DNA of 64,000 nt from G965200765 sp965200765 (GTDB taxonomy: Bacteria; Pseudomonadota; Gammaproteobacteria; Arenicellales; JAJDZL01), in contig OZ241380.1 of NCBI GenBank assembly GCA_965200765.1, forward strand, positions 2,666,001 to 2,730,000. The letters run 5' to 3'. Positions 39,101 through 54,100 of this stretch are shown here, in pieces; the stretch's first letter is position 1; the number at the start of each line of letters is the position of its first letter. The notes under the pieces were generated by a model. The model did no database searches. It had not been told where the DNA came from and saw only the letters and a list, made by a program, of their open reading frames with translations. A program made the position numbers and the translations under genes.

Positions 39101-42100
39101 TCAATATTCTTGCTTGTGTCGCCCGCATTGAACGTCAAAGTACCCGACGACAACGCTGTGTAGTCTGTTCCCGAAGCCGCGGTGCCGCCAGCAGCTTCAG
39201 CATAGTTCACTGTCACCGTTCTGCCACTCACCGCACTCAGCGAAACCACAAACCGCAAACTTGCTGTACTGCTGTCCCCTTCCGCTACCGACGGCGAGCT
39301 AATCGACACCGTCGGCGCCGCATCGTCGTCTTCCAGCGTCAGCGTAGCTCCGGTCACCGCACCGATGCCCTGAGAGTTCTGCGCCGTCGCCGTCACCGTT
39401 GCACTGCGGTTCGCCTCGTCTCTGGTGTTGTCCACCGCGCTGATTGTTGCCGTGTCAGAGTTGTTCGACGTGCTGCCCGCCGCAATCGTAATGGTCTTGT
39501 CCGCTCCCACCGTGTAGGCACCTGAAACCGCCGTCAACGTAATCGTCGTAGCCGCGCTCGACGCATGGCTCAATGTCGCCTTCACCGTTGTCGTGCCGCC
39601 GTTCTCCGAAATCGAGCTGTCCGTCAGCATCAACGTCACCGTCGGTGCCGCATCGTCGTCTTCCAGTGTCAGCGTAGCACCGGTCACCGCACCGATGCCT
39701 TGGCTGTTCTGCGCCGTCGCCGTCACCGTCGCCGTCCGGTCCGACTCGTCCTTGGTGTTGTTCACCGCGTTGATCGTTGCCGTATCGTTATTGTTCGAGG
39801 TTTCGCCTGCCGCAATCGTAATGGTCTTGTCCGCTCCCACCGTGTAGGCACCTGAAACCGCCGTCAAGGTAATTGTTGTAGCCGCGCTCGACGCATGGCT
39901 CAATGTTGCCGACACCGTCGTCGTGCCGCCGTTCTCCGAAATCGAGTTGTCCGCCACCGTCAGCGTCACTGTTGGCGCACCGTCATCGTCTTCCAGCGTC
40001 AGCGAAGCACCGGTCACCGCACCGATGCCCTGAGTGTTCTGCGCCGTACCTGTCACCGTCGCCCTGCGATTCGGCTCGTCCCTGGTGTTGTTCACCGCAT
40101 TGATCGTCGCCGTATCGCTGTTGTTCGAAGTGCTGCCCGCCGCAATCGTAATGGTCTTGTCCGCTCCCACCGTGTAGGCACCTGAAACCGCCGTCACCGT
40201 AATCGTCGTGGCCTCACTCGACGCATGGCTCAATGTCGCTGAAACCGTTGTCGTACCGCCGTTCTCCGAAATCGAGTTGTCTGTCAGCGTCAACGTCACC
40301 GTCGGCGCATCGTCATCGTCTTCCAGCGTCAGCGAAGCTCCGGTCACCGCACCAATGCCCTGAGTGTTCTGCGCTGTTGCCGTCACCGTCGCTGTTCGGT
40401 TCGGCTCGTCCCTGGTGTTGTTCACCGCATTGATCGTCGCCGTATCGCTATTGTTCGAAGTGCTGCCCGCCGCAATCAAGATGGTCTTGTCCGCTCCCAC
40501 CGTGTAGGCACCTGAAATCGCCGTCAAGGTAATTGTCGTGGCCGCACTCGACGCATGGCTCAACGTCGCTGAAACTGTCGTTGTGCCGCCGTTCTCCGAA
40601 ATCGAGTTGTCCGCAAGCGTCAGCGTCACCGTCGGCGCATTGTCATCGTCTTCCAGCGTCAGCGAAGCACCGGTCACCGCACCAATGCCCTGAGTGTTCT
40701 GCGCCGTCGCCGTCACCGTCACACTGCGACTCGCCTCGTCTCTGGTGTTGTCCACCGCGTTGATTGTCGCCGTATCGCTATTGTTCGAGGTTTCGCCTGC
40801 CGCAATCGTAATGGTCTTGTCCGTTCCCACCGTATAGGCACCCGATACTGCAGTCACCGTAATCGTCGTCGAGGCGCTGGACGCATGGCTCAGCGTCGCT
40901 GAAACTGTCGTCGTGCCGCCGTTCTCCGAGATCGAGCTGTCCGCCAGTGTCAACGTCACTGTCGGCGCATCATCATTGTCTTGCAACGTCAGCGAAGCAC
41001 CGGTCACCGCACCGATGCCCTGAGTGTTCTGCGCCGTCGCCGTCACCGTCACACTGCGACTCGCCTCGTCTCTGGTGTTGTCCACCGCGTTGATCGTAGC
41101 CGTATCGCTATTGTTCGAGGTTTCGCCTGCCGCAATCGTAATGGTCTTGTCCGATCCTACCGTGTAGAAACCCGAAACCGCCGTCAACGTAATTGTCGTA
41201 GCCGCGCTCGACGCATGGCTCAGCGTCGCTGAAACCGTTGTCGTGCCGCCGCTCTCCGAGATCGAACTGTCCGCCAGTGTCAGCGTCACTGTCGGCGCAT
41301 CATCATCGTCTTGCAACGTCAGCGAAGCACCGGTCACCGCACCGATGCCCTGAGTGTTCTGCGCCGTCGCCGTCACCGTCACACTGCGACTCGCCTCGTC
41401 TCTGGTGTTGTCCACCGCGTTGATCGTAGCCGTATCGCTATTGTTCGAGGTTTCGCCTGCCGCAATCGTAATGGTCTTGTCCGCTCCCACCGTGTAGGCA
41501 CCCGATACCGCCGTCACCGTAATCGTAGTGGCCGCACTCGACGCATGGCTCAGCGTCGCTGAAACTGTCGTCGTGCCGCCGTTCTCCGATATCGAGCTGT
41601 CCACCACCGTCAGCGTCACCGTCGGCGCATCATCATCGTCTTCCAGCGTCAGCGAAGCACCGGTCACCGCACCGATGCCCTGAGTGTTCTGCGCCGTACC
41701 CGTCACCGTCGCTGTTCGGTTCGGCTCGTCCCTGGTGTTGTTCACCGCATTGATCGTCGCCGTATCGCTATTGTTCGAAGTGCTGCCCGCCGCAATCAAG
41801 ATGGTCTTGTCCGCTCCCACCGTGTAGGCACCTGAAACCGCCGTCAAGGTAATTGTCGTGGCCGCACTCGACGTATGGCTCAACGTCGCTGAAACTGTCG
41901 TTGTGCCGCCGTTCTCCGAAATCGAGTTGTCCGCAAGCGTCAGCGTCACCGTCGGCGCATTGTCATCGTCTTCCAGCGTCAGCGAAGCACCGGTCACCGC
42001 ACCGATGCCCTGAGTGTTCTGCGCCGTCGCCGTCACCGTCGCCCTGCGATTCGCCTCGTCTCTGGTGTTGTCCACTGCATTGATCGTCGCCGTATCGCTA

Positions 42101-45100
42101 CTGTTCGAAGTTTCGCCTGCCGCAATCGTAATGGTCTTGTCCGATCCTACCGTGTAGAAACCCGAAACCGCCGTCAACGTAATTGTCGTAGCTGCGCTCG
42201 ACGCATGGCTCAGCGTCGCTGAAACTGTCGTCGTGCCGCCGTTCTCCGAGATCGAACTGTCCGCCAGTGTCAACGTCACTGTCGGCGCATCATCACTGTC
42301 TTGCAACGTCAGCGAAGCACCGGTCACCGCACCGATGCCCTGAGTGTTCTGCGCCGTCGCCGTCACCGTCACACTGCGACTCGCCTCGTCTCTGGTGTTG
42401 TCCACCGCGTTGATCGTAGCCGTATCGCTATTGTTCGAGGTTTCGCCTGCCGCAATCGTAATGGTCTTGTCCGATCCTACCGTGTAGAAACCCGAAACCG
42501 CCGTCAACGTAATTGTCGTAGCCGCGCTCGACGCATGGCTCAGCGTCGCTGAAACCGTTGTCGTGCCGCCGCTCTCCGAGATCGAACTGTCCGCCAGTGT
42601 CAGCGTCACTGTCGGCGCATCATCATCGTCTTGCAACGTCAGCGAAGCACCGGTCACCGCACCGATGCCCTGAGTGTTCTGCGCCGTCGCCGTCACCGTC
42701 ACACTGCGACTCGCCTCGTCTCTGGTGTTGTCCACCGCGTTGATCGTAGCCGTATCGCTATTGTTCGAGGTTTCGCCTGCCGCAATCGTAATGGTCTTGT
42801 CCGCTCCCACCGTGTAGGCACCCGATACCGCCGTCACCGTAATCGTAGTGGCCGCACTCGACGCATGGCTCAGCGTCGCTGAAACTGTCGTCGTGCCGCC
42901 GTTCTCCGAGATCGAACTGTCCGCCACCGTCAGCGTCACCGTCGGCGCATCATCATCGTCTTGCAACGTCAGCGAAGCACCGGTCACCGCACCGATGCCC
43001 TGAGTGTTCTGCGCCGTACCCGTCACCGTCGCTGTTCGGTTCGGCTCGTCCCTGGTGTTGTTCACCGCATTGATCGTCGCCGTATCGCTATTGTTCGAAG
43101 TGCTGCCCGCCGCAATCAAGATGGTCTTGTCCGCTCCCACCGTGTAGGCACCTGAAACCGCCGTTAACGTAATTGTCGTAGCTGCGCTCGACGCATGGCT
43201 CAGCGTCGCTGAAACTGTCGTCGTGCCGCCGTTCTCCGAGATCGAACTGTCCGCCAGCATCAGCGTCACTGTCGGTGTTCCATCGTCGTCTGTTATCGTA
43301 CCTGTACCGGTAGAAGTACCCAATGTCGCATTGCCGGGACTGCTTAGTGCCACTTTCACCGTTTCATCGTCTTCGTCCAGCGTGTCGCCGGTTACCGAAA
43401 CATCAATATTCTTGCTTGTGTCGCCCGCATTGAACGTCAGAGTACCCGACGACAGCGCTGTGTAGTCTGTTCCCGAAGCCGCGGTGCCACCAGCACCTTC
43501 AGCATAGTTCACTGTCACCGTTCTGCCGCTCGCCGCACTCAGCGAAACAACAAACCGCAACCTTGCAGTGCTACTGTCCCCCTCCGCCACCGACGGCGAG
43601 CTTATCGACACCGTCGGCGCCGCATCGTCGTCCTCCAGCGTCAGCGAAGCACCGGTCACCGTACCAATGCCCTGAGTGTTCTGTGCCGTGGCTGTCACCG
43701 TCGCACTGCGATTCGGTTCGTCCTTCGCATTGTCCACTGCATTGATCGTCGCCGTGTCGCCGCTGTTCGTCGTGCTACCCGCCGCAATCGTAATGGTCTT
43801 GTCCGCTCCTACCGTGTAGGCACCCGCAACCGCCGTCACCATAATCGTCGTAGACTCACTCGACGCATGGCTCAGTGTCGCTGAAACCGTAGTTGTGCCG
43901 CCGTTCTCCGAAATTGAACTGTCCGCCAGCGTCAGCGTCACCGTCGGCGCCGCATCGTTGTCTTCGAGCGTCAGAGAAGCACCGGTCACCGCACCGATGC
44001 CCTGGCTATTCTGTGCCGTGGCTGTCACCGTCGCACTGCGATTCGGTTCGTCCTTCGCATTGTCCACTGCATTGATCGTCGCCGTATCGCCGCTGTTCGT
44101 CGTACTGCCCGCCGCAATCAAGATAGTCTTGTCCGCTCCCACCGTGTAGGCAACTGAAACCGCCGTCACTGTAATCGTCGTGGACTCATTCGATGCATGA
44201 CTCAATGTCGCCGTCACCGTCGTCGTGCCGCCGTTCTCCGAAATCGAATTGTCCGCCAGCGTCAGCGTCACCGTCGGCGCATCATCGTCGTCCTCCAGCG
44301 TCAGTGAAGCACCGGTCACCGCACCGATGCCCTGGCTGTTCTGCGCCGTCGCCGTTACTGTCACACTGCGGTTCGCCTCGTCTCTGGTGTTGTCTACCGC
44401 GTTGATCGTCGCCGTGTCGCTGCTGTTCGACGTGCTGCCCGCCGCAATCGAGATGGTCTTGTCGGACCCCACCGTGTAGGCACCCGAAACCGCCGTCAAC
44501 GTAATCGTCGTGGACTCACTCGACGCATGGCTCAAGGTCGCCGACACCGTCGTCGTGCCGCCGTTCTCTGAAATCGAATTGTCCGCCAGCGTCAGCGTCA
44601 CCGTCGGCGCATCATCGTCGTCCGTTATCGTACCTGTGCCGGTAGCAGTACCCAATGTCGCGTTACCGGGACTGCTCAGTGCCACTTTCACTGTTTCATC
44701 GTCTTCGTCCAGCGTATCGCCGGCTACTGAAACATCAATGTTCTTGCTCGTGTCCCCTGCATTGAACGTCAGAGAACCTGATGACAGCGCCGTGTAATCC
44801 GTTCCCGAGGTTGCGGTGCCGCCAGCATCTTCAGCATAGTTCACTGTCACCGTCCTGCCACTCGCCGCACTCAGCGAAACCACAAACCGCAATCTTGCTG
44901 TACTGCTGTCGCCCTCTGCTACCGACGGCGAGCTGATCGATACAGTCGGCGCCGCATCGTCGTCTTCCAGTGTCAGCGAAGGACCGGTTACCGAACCGAT
45001 GCCTTGACTGTTCTGCGCCGTCGCCGTTACAGTCGCCACCCGGTCCGACTCGTCCTTCGTGTTGTCCACCGCGTTGATTGTCGCTGTATCGCTGTTGTTC

Positions 45101-48100
45101 GAGGTTTCGCCCGCCGCAATCGTAATGGTCGCATCGCCGCCCACTGTGTAGGCACCCGCAACTGCCGTCACTGTAATCGTCGTGTCCGCGCTTGACGCAT
45201 GGCTCAAGGTCGCCGACACCGTCGTCGTGCCGCTGTTTTCAGAAATCGAGCTGTCCGCCAGCGACAGCGTCACCGTCGGTGCATCATCGTCGTCCTCCAG
45301 CGTCAGCGAAGCACCGGTCACCGTGCCGATGCCCTGAGTGTTCTGCGCCGTAGCTGTCACTGTCGCCGTCCGGTCCGACTCGTCCTTCGTGTTGTCCACT
45401 GCAGCAATTGCCGCCGTATCCGTGCTGTTCGAAGTTTCGCCTGCCGCAATCGTAATGGTCGCATCGTCGCCCACTGTGTAGGCACCCGCAACCGCCGTCA
45501 CCGTAATTGTCGTGGCCGCACTCGACGCATGGCTCAGCGTCGCAGTCACCGTCGTCGAACCCCCGTTCTCCGAAATCGAATTGTCCGCCAGCGACAGCGT
45601 CACCGTCGGCGCATCATCGTCGTCCTCCAGCGTCAAGGAAGCACCGGTCACCGCACCGATGCCCTGACTGTTCTGCGCTGTAGCTGTCACCGTCGCACTG
45701 CGATTTGCCTCGTCCTTCGTGTTGTCCACTGCGGTAATCGCAACCGTGTCCGCGCTGTTCGAGGTTTCGCCTGCCGCAATCGAGATGGTCTTGTCCGCTC
45801 CCACCGTATAGGCACCTGAAACCGCCGTCACCGTAATCGTCGTGGTAGCGCTTGAAGCATGGCTCAGCGTCGCAGTCACCGTCGTCGTGCCGCCGTTCTC
45901 CGATATCGAGCTATCCACCAGTGCCAGTGTCACCGTCGGCGCATCATCATTGTCTTCCAGCGTCAGCGATGCACCGGTTACAGCACCGATACCCTGGCTG
46001 TTCTGCGCCGTCGCCGTCACCGTCGCTGTCCGGTCCGACTCGTCCTTTGTGTTGTCCACTGCATTGATCGTCGCCGTATCGCTATTGTTCGAGGTTTCGC
46101 CCGCCGCAATCGTAATGGTCGCATCGTCGCCCACTGTGTAGGCACCCGCAACCGCCGTCACCGTAATTGTCGTGGCCGCACTCGACGCATGGCTCAGCGT
46201 CGCAGTCACCGTCGTCGAACCCCCGTTCTCCGAAATCGAATTGTCCGCCAGCGTCAGCGTCACTGTCGGCGCATCATCGTCGTCCTCCAGCGTCAAGGAA
46301 GCACCGGTCACCGCACCAATGCCCTGAGTGTTCTGTGCCGTAGCTGTCACCGTCGCACTGCGATTTGCCTCGTCCTTCGTGTTGTCCACTGCATTGATCG
46401 TCGCCGTATCGCTATTGTTCGAGGTTTCGCCCGCCGCAATCGTAATGGTCTTGTCCGTTCCCGCCGTATAGGCACCTGAAACCGCCGTCACCGTAATCGT
46501 CGTGGCCGCGCTTGATGCATGGCTCAAGGTCGCCGAAACCGTCGTCGTGCCGCCGTTCTCCGAAATCGAGCTGTCCACCAGTGCCAGTGTCACTGTTGGC
46601 GCATCATCGTCGTCCTCCAGCGTCAGAGTGGCACCGGTCACCGTGCCGATGCCCTGAGTGTTCTGCGCTGTAGCTGTCACCGTCGCCGTCCGGTCCGCCT
46701 CGTCCTTTGTGTTGTCCACTGCATTGATCGTCGCCGTATCGCTACTGTTCGAGGTTTCGCCCGCCGCAAACGTAATGGTCTTGTCCGTTCCCGCCGTGTA
46801 GGCACCTGAAACCGCTGTCACCGTAATTGTCGTGGTAGCGCTTGATGCATGGCTCAATGTCGCCGACACTGTCGTCGAACCGCCGTTCTCCGAGATCGAA
46901 CTGTCCGCCAGTGTCAGCGTCACCGTCGGCGCATCATCGTCGTCCTCCAGCGTCAAAGAAGCACCGGTCACCGCACCAATGCCCTGAGTGTTCTGCGCTG
47001 TAGCTGTCACCGTCGCCGTCCGGTCCGCCTCGTCCTTCGTGTTGTCCACTGCATTAATTGCCGCCGTATCCGTGCTGTTCGAAGTTTCACCTGCCGCAAT
47101 CGTAATGGTCGCATCGTCGCCCACTGTGTAGGCACCCGAAACCGCCGTAACTGTAATCGTCGTGGCCGCGCTCGACGCATGGCTCAATGTCGCGGTCACC
47201 GTCGTCGTGCCGCCGTTCTCCGAAATCGAGTTGTCCGCCAGTGTCAGCGTCACCGTCGGTGCCGCATCGTCGTCCTCCAGTGTCAGCGAAGCACCAGTCA
47301 CCGCACCGATGCCCTGAGTGTTCTGCGCCGTCGCCGTCACCGTCGCCGTCCGGTCCGCCGCGTCCTTCGTGTTGTCCACCGAGTTGATTGTTGCTGTGTC
47401 GCTACTGTTCGTGGTTTCGCCTGCCGCTATCGTAATCGTCGCATCATCGCCCACTGTGTAGAATCCGGAAACCGCCGTCACTGTAATCGTCGTGGCTACG
47501 CTCGACGCATGGCTCAAGGTCGCCGATACCGTCGTCGTGCCGCCGTTTTCCGATATCGAACTGTCCGCCAGTGTCAGCGTCACTGTTGGCGCATCATCGT
47601 CGTCCTCCAGCGTCAGAGTAGCACCGGTCACCGTGCCGATGCCCTGAGTGTTCTGTGCCGTAGCTGTCACTGTCGCCGTCCGGTCCGACTCGTCCTTCGT
47701 GTTGTCCACTGCAGCAATTGCCGCCGTATCCGTGCTGTTCGAGGTGTCACCTGCCGCAATCGTAATCGTCGCATCATCGCCCGCTGTGTAGAATCCGGAA
47801 ACTGCGGTCACCGTTATTGTCGTAGCGGCGCTGGACGCATGGCTCAGTGTCGCCGTCACCGTCGTCGTGCCGCCGTTCTCCGAAATCGAGCTGTCCGCCA
47901 GTGACAGCGTTACTGTCGGCGCATCATCATCGTCCTCAAGTGTCAATGTTGCCCCGGTCACCGTACCGATACCCTGAGTGTTCTGCGCTGTACCTGTCAC
48001 CGTCGCCGTCCGGTCCGACTCATCCTTCGTGTTGTCCACCGTTGCTATCGCGACCGTGTCTGCGCTGTTCGAAGTGGCACCTGCCGCGATCGTAATCGTC

Positions 48101-51100
48101 GCATCATCGCCCACTGTGTAAAACCCGGAAACCGCGGTTACCGTTACTGTCGTGGCAGCGCTGGACGCATGGCTCAGTATCGCCGACACCGTCGTCGTGC
48201 CGCCGTTTTCTGAAATCGAGCTGTCCGCCAGTGTCAGCGTCACCGTCGGCGCATTATCATCGTCCGCCAGCGTCAGCGACGCACCGGTCACCGTACCGAT
48301 GCCTTGAGTGTTCTGCGCCGTCGCCGTCACCGTCGCCGTCCGGTCCGTCTCGTCCTTCGTGTTGTCCACCGCGGTAATCGCAACCGTGTCCTCGCTGTTC
48401 GAGGTGTCACCTGCTACGATCGTAATCGTCGCATCCTCGTCCACTGTGTAGGCACCTGCAACCGCCGTCACCGTAATCGTCGTGGCCTCGCTCGACGCAT
48501 GGCTCAGCGTAGCCTTCACCGCCGTTGTGCCACCGTTCTCCGAAATCGAGCTGTCCGCCAGCGACAGCGTCACCGTCGGCGCATCGTCGTCGTCCGTTAT
48601 CGTACCTGTGCCGGTAGAAGTACCTAATGTTGCATTACTCGGGCTACTGATTTTCAAATCCACTGACTCATCTGGTTCGTCCACTGTATCGGCCAAAACC
48701 GAAACATTCAGCAATTTATTTGTCTCACCCGCCGTAAATGTCAGCTTGCCCGAGGTGACTGCTGTATAGTCCGTTCCTGAAATTGCGGTCCCGGTACCTG
48801 CATCTTCATAAGATACAGTTACCTGCCTGCCGCTCGCAACACTCAGAACTACTTCAAAAATTAACTTTGCATCAGATTCGCCTTCGCTTACACTTGGCGA
48901 TGAAATTGAGATCGTCGGCGCATCGTCGTCGTCCGTAATTGTGCCGGTACCAGTACTCTTGCCCGTCTCAAGCATCGCATTTGCCGGTTCAGCAAGCTGT
49001 ATCCTGATCGTTTCATTCGCCTCGTCAAGTGTATCGCCTCTCACCGTTACGTCAATCGTACCGGTTGTATCACCGACACGAATTGTCAACGTACCAGTCG
49101 ATGATGCTGTGTAGTCCGTCCCCAAAGTTGCCGTCCCGCCATCTACCAAACCATACTCCACTGATACTTCCTGGTCACTCGCTGAATCCATTGTTACAGT
49201 GAAGGATAGTGTCTTGGTGCCACTGTCACCTTCTGCAATGCTCGGAGAGTTGATTGACAGTATCGGGATACCGTCGTCGTTTCGTATTGTTCCGGTTCCG
49301 GTTGCAGTCTGAATCGTCGCGTTACTCGCATTACTGAGAGCCACTACAACAGTTTCGTGCGATTCTTCTGTTTCATCTCCTATTATTTCTACATTGAATG
49401 TCTTGCTCGAAGCATTCGCCCCAAAAGTCAGTACACCTCCGGATATCTCTGAATAGTCTTCCCCGGAAGTCGCCGTTCCGGTTCCTGCATCTGCATAAGA
49501 TACTGAGACCTGCTGGCTGCTAACTGCACTAAGTGAAACTGTGAACTGCATTGACTTGGTGCCTGTGTCCCCTTCTGCAACGCTTGGCGAATTAATTGAA
49601 ATCATCGGAGTACCATCATCATTCAGAATTGTTCCGGTTCCCGTTCCAGTCGCAATATGTGCTCTCGTTGCCTCACCAAGTTTCAAAACCACAGTTTCGT
49701 GAGACTCTACATCTATGTCTCCTATCACCTCCAAACTGATACTCTTGCTGGTTTCGCCTGCCGCAAACGTCAACGTACCGCCATCAGTACCTGTATAGTC
49801 CGTCCCTGAAGTCGCTGTACCTGTACCCGAATCTGTATAGGCAACCGTTATAATGTGGCTACTTGACTTGTTCAGTGTCACGGTAAAGTCAAGTGCCTCG
49901 TTGCCATCGTTCCCTTCTGTAACACTCGGTGAAGAAATTGACAAGTAGGGAGCTTCAGTCACTACGATAGCGAAACTCAATTCGGCCTTGTCACCATCCG
50001 CATCAGTAGCGACCCAGGTGTAGCTGGTCGAGTCCATTGAAACAGATGGTGTTCCACTTACAGTGTGTGTTGTTTGGTCGCGAATTACCCCTGCCGGCAA
50101 AGCCGGATTCAGTGCATAGGTGATCGTACCGTTGCCACCCGTTACCGTCGGTAATGTAAAAGAGGTTATCTCGCTGAGCTGATCCCAAGACCTGTCATCA
50201 ATGGTGCCGCTGCCAAACGTGGGTATGCCGTCCACCTCAATACTGAATGTTAGTTCTGCCTTGTCGCCGTCAGCATCAGTGGCTGTCCAGGTGTATGAAG
50301 TAGATGGCAAGGCGACTGATGGTGTGCCACTCACTTCGTGCGTCGTCTCGTTGTACACCACTCCCGATGGCAAATTCGGGCTCAACGTGTAGGTAATTGT
50401 GCCGTCTCCACCTGTAACTGTTGGCAATGAGAATGACGTAATCTGTTCGCGTTGTGTCCACGACTGATTGGCTATGGTGGAATCTCCGAAGGTTGGTGTC
50501 AAGTCAACTACTGCAAGGAGAAAATCTAGCGATTCCGTCCTTCTGTGGCCGTCTGTAACCGTCAGTTTATAAGTTTGTTGTGGTGCATCTGCTCGCGGCG
50601 TGCCGGAAATAACCCGGGTGAGTCTGTTAAATGATAGCCCGGCGGGCAATGTCAGGTTGGTTGCCGTACCTGGTCCAGTCAAGGCATAGCTTAAGTTCCC
50701 CCGGCCACCTTCAGCCGCCGGCAATGTATCAGATACATTTACAAATTTCGTATAGTTTTTGGCAGAAATTACCGCACTCCCAAACGTTGGTACATACTTG
50801 ACCCGTCCATCGATTCTGTGGTCTCCATTGTTGGACATTGCATTGCTACCCAAGGCGAGATTGGCATCGACCCCAGACCTGCTACGAATTGTGCCTCCAT
50901 TCAAACTCAATGCATTCGATCTGATGCTTAGGCCGTTCAATGCTCGATCTCCGGTTTGAACCCGGTATTTAAACACGATATTATCTCCCCTCGTTGCATG
51001 GTGCGAAGCTTGTACTGAACCACTTGCCAACGCAAGTTGCAACTGTGGTGAGCCTGAAACAGAAATTTGCTTATGAAAGCCAACTCTGACATAGACTTCC

Positions 51101-54100
51101 TCACCTAACCCATATGTATTGCCTACGGCAGGATTAAAGAGCATCTGTACATAGTTTACTTTTGGTGCTCCGTTTAGTGCCCCGTTCACCTTGCGTCGAC
51201 TATCGTCCGCGACCCGGGTGGAGGACAGGTTCGCTGCAAGTGAATTGGAAGTGGTTGTAATTGACCCACCATTCAGGGACACCGCATTGGCAGGAATACT
51301 TACACCATTATCGTCTCGGTCGCTTGGCTGCACCAGATATTGGAATCGTAACCAAGTCTTTATACTACTGGGGACATAAGTGGCTTTTCGTGTTTGATTG
51401 CCAATTGAAATTGACAATTGAGGATTGCCTGTCACACTTACAGGCTTGTCAAAGATAACTAACGGATAAATGTACTCTCCTGCGTCATAAGTACTATTTG
51501 CAAAAGGCAGGTATGTGACTGCTGAATTTGGAAAGCTTATTGATCGGATACGAGCCGCGGTACTCGGAGTTCTCAAGACTTTGTGTAATAAACTGTTATT
51601 GATTGCACTGCTCAGTGTCAGATGCGCAGCATTGCCGGTTGCTCTGCTGTGAACGTATCCGGTTAGTGAGCCCCCGTTTGAAGCAGTCAGTGCATTTGTC
51701 GCCACACTCAACCCGTTTGTGTCGTAGTCACCTGCCGCAACTGTGTATGTAAACGCATATACAGACCCATTGTTGCTACTGCTCCAGGAATCCGTGTAAA
51801 CTGTTCCGCTTTCCAAATTAATGGCCAGCCTTGCAACACGGCTAAAGGTAACGGGCTCACTGAATGTGACTTGCACCGTTATGATTTCACCTTCAACATA
51901 TCCATAGGGACCTCTCCGTCCGTTCTGGTCGCAATAAGGATTCGTGGACCTGGGCAAGGTGGGGTGGTTGCACCTCGTAAGATTACGCGGAATACCCCTG
52001 ATTATTGTGTTTGTAATTTTCGGTATCCGACCATTAACTTTGTGCGATGAATGATTCGTGAAGCCATGACTCGCCAAAACTCCACTATGACCATGTGAGA
52101 TGGCAAGATCTGCAGCAGTATTGTCATCTGTGCCACTAATTCTTCCACCGTTTAAACCCAGTGGATTCACCGTTCCTGCATAGTTGATGGTAATTCCGTC
52201 AGTATCATAATCGCGGTCTTGTACTGTGTAACTGAAGTTCAGGTAGTAACTGTGAGAATCTGTGAGGCCACGTGATTTCTGCTCGCGAGTGGTGCTCTTG
52301 TAAAAAGCATACCTTGTCAGGCTGCCAATGCCTATTGCCAGCGAAGGGCTTCCACTCACTGTCACGGGTCGGCTAATCTGTACGCGTACCTCAATCTTTT
52401 CTCCATTTTTGTATGTATTGCCCCGCGCCGGCACAGAAGTAATTTCTATACCCTGTACAAACGGTACAGAAACTTGACCACCGTTAATCTTGTAAGTTTG
52501 AAGTAAAGTTGATGTAGTGAGAACTCCAGCCGTTGCATTCATACCACCGAAATTTCGGATATGTGCGCCGGAAGGTACTGTAAGTGCATTTTGCTTGGAG
52601 TAGAATCCATTTCCATCGACATCCGATTGTTGTACGCGGTAGCGGAAGTAATGAATTCGTGGACTTACTCCTGCACCAACGTAAGTTGCCTGCCGTGTTG
52701 TACTCCCAATCAGCATCCCGACACTGGGTGTTCCGGTCACACTTACTGCCTGGCTAAAGGTCAGTTTCAACTCGATTTCTTCACCCCGTTTATAGGTGTC
52801 ACCTGTTGCAGGGCTGGAAACTACACTTATACCGGTTACCGACGGCGCATTTGAAACACTGCCATCTACCTTGTGGCCCGACTGGTTGCTCAACGTATGA
52901 TGTCCAAGAACCAGCAACGCGTTGTTGGCATTTTGATCGCGAATCAAACCACCATTCAAGGTCAATGCACCGCGTTCAATACTGATTCCGTTGGTGTCCC
53001 GGTCTTCCGAACGCACCGTATATCGGAATTGCACATCGTTTCTGTCTGTAATGTAAAAAACGGCTTGACGGGTTCGGGTACCGACTTTCAATGCCAATTG
53101 CGGCGACCCTATCACTTTCATAACCGGAGTCAACGGAGAGGAAAAATTGACCCTCACTATAATCTCCTCTCCGACACCATAGGTATCCCCGCTTGTTGGA
53201 GTCGACAATAGTGTTACACCGCTCACCAAGGGGCGATTGCCCGTCACACCCGTGGTAAAAGTCAATGTATCGGTATCGCCGTTGTAATCTGTTACTGTCA
53301 ATGTGTGAGTTCTAACGTGCGTTTCTAGAGTCGGCGTTCCTGTAATCGCCGCAGTACTGCCATTGAAAATCAACCCTTGGGGGAGTGATGGTGAAACGGT
53401 GTATATGAGCGGTGCATCACCGACGGGGGATGTAGGCAATGTGGTAGATACCTCAGTACCAACTGTAAGTCTCAAATCAGGTCCTGTTGCACTGCTGAAT
53501 TCTGGCCAGGCCCCGGTTTTACTGCCATCTACTTTTGCAGTTCCCAAATTGGTCAAGATATGGCTGCCTAAAGTCAGAACTGCATCTTCACCCTCGGCAT
53601 CCCGAATCGAGCCTCCATTCAGCGACAGTGCATTCGCGGCAATGCTGATCCCGTTTGAATCCGTGTCGTTCGCTTGAACTGTATAATCAAAGTACAAAAC
53701 CCGGCCTGCTGTCTCTCCAAGATCTGTAGCAATTTGCGCTGACATCGGGTTGTAATTGGCCTGGCGCGTGTTGTCGCCAACTGCGATTGCGAGTTGGGGC
53801 GTACCAGAAACAGTAATCGCCTGGTCAAATTCAACCTTTGCTCTGATCGACCCGGTTCGAGTGTAGGTATTGGCCTGCACAGGCGTGGAAGAGATTCCCA
53901 CAGCAGACACTTTCGGCGGCGCAGATACCTTGTGACCGGCCTGGTTTGCAAGAGCCAGGTTGCCCAAACTCAGTGCCGCATTTACATTGCCATTCCTCAG
54001 GGTCACACCAGAAGGCAAGGACAGTGCATTTGCAGCAATACTGATACCGTTATTGTCGTAATCAGAATTCTGTACTGTATAGGAAAAATGAAATTGGGTA

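Noticed and set aside
46849..47904. 351-codon plus-strand frame rich in Arg and His
   Set aside because: It is exactly antisense to the Calx-beta array, repeats with the same period and has no ribosome binding site or known domain.
28000..48800. Regular 330-base spacing considered as a CRISPR or satellite array
   Set aside because: The period lies in a continuous reading frame encoding beta-sandwich repeats; there are no short direct repeats with unique spacers.
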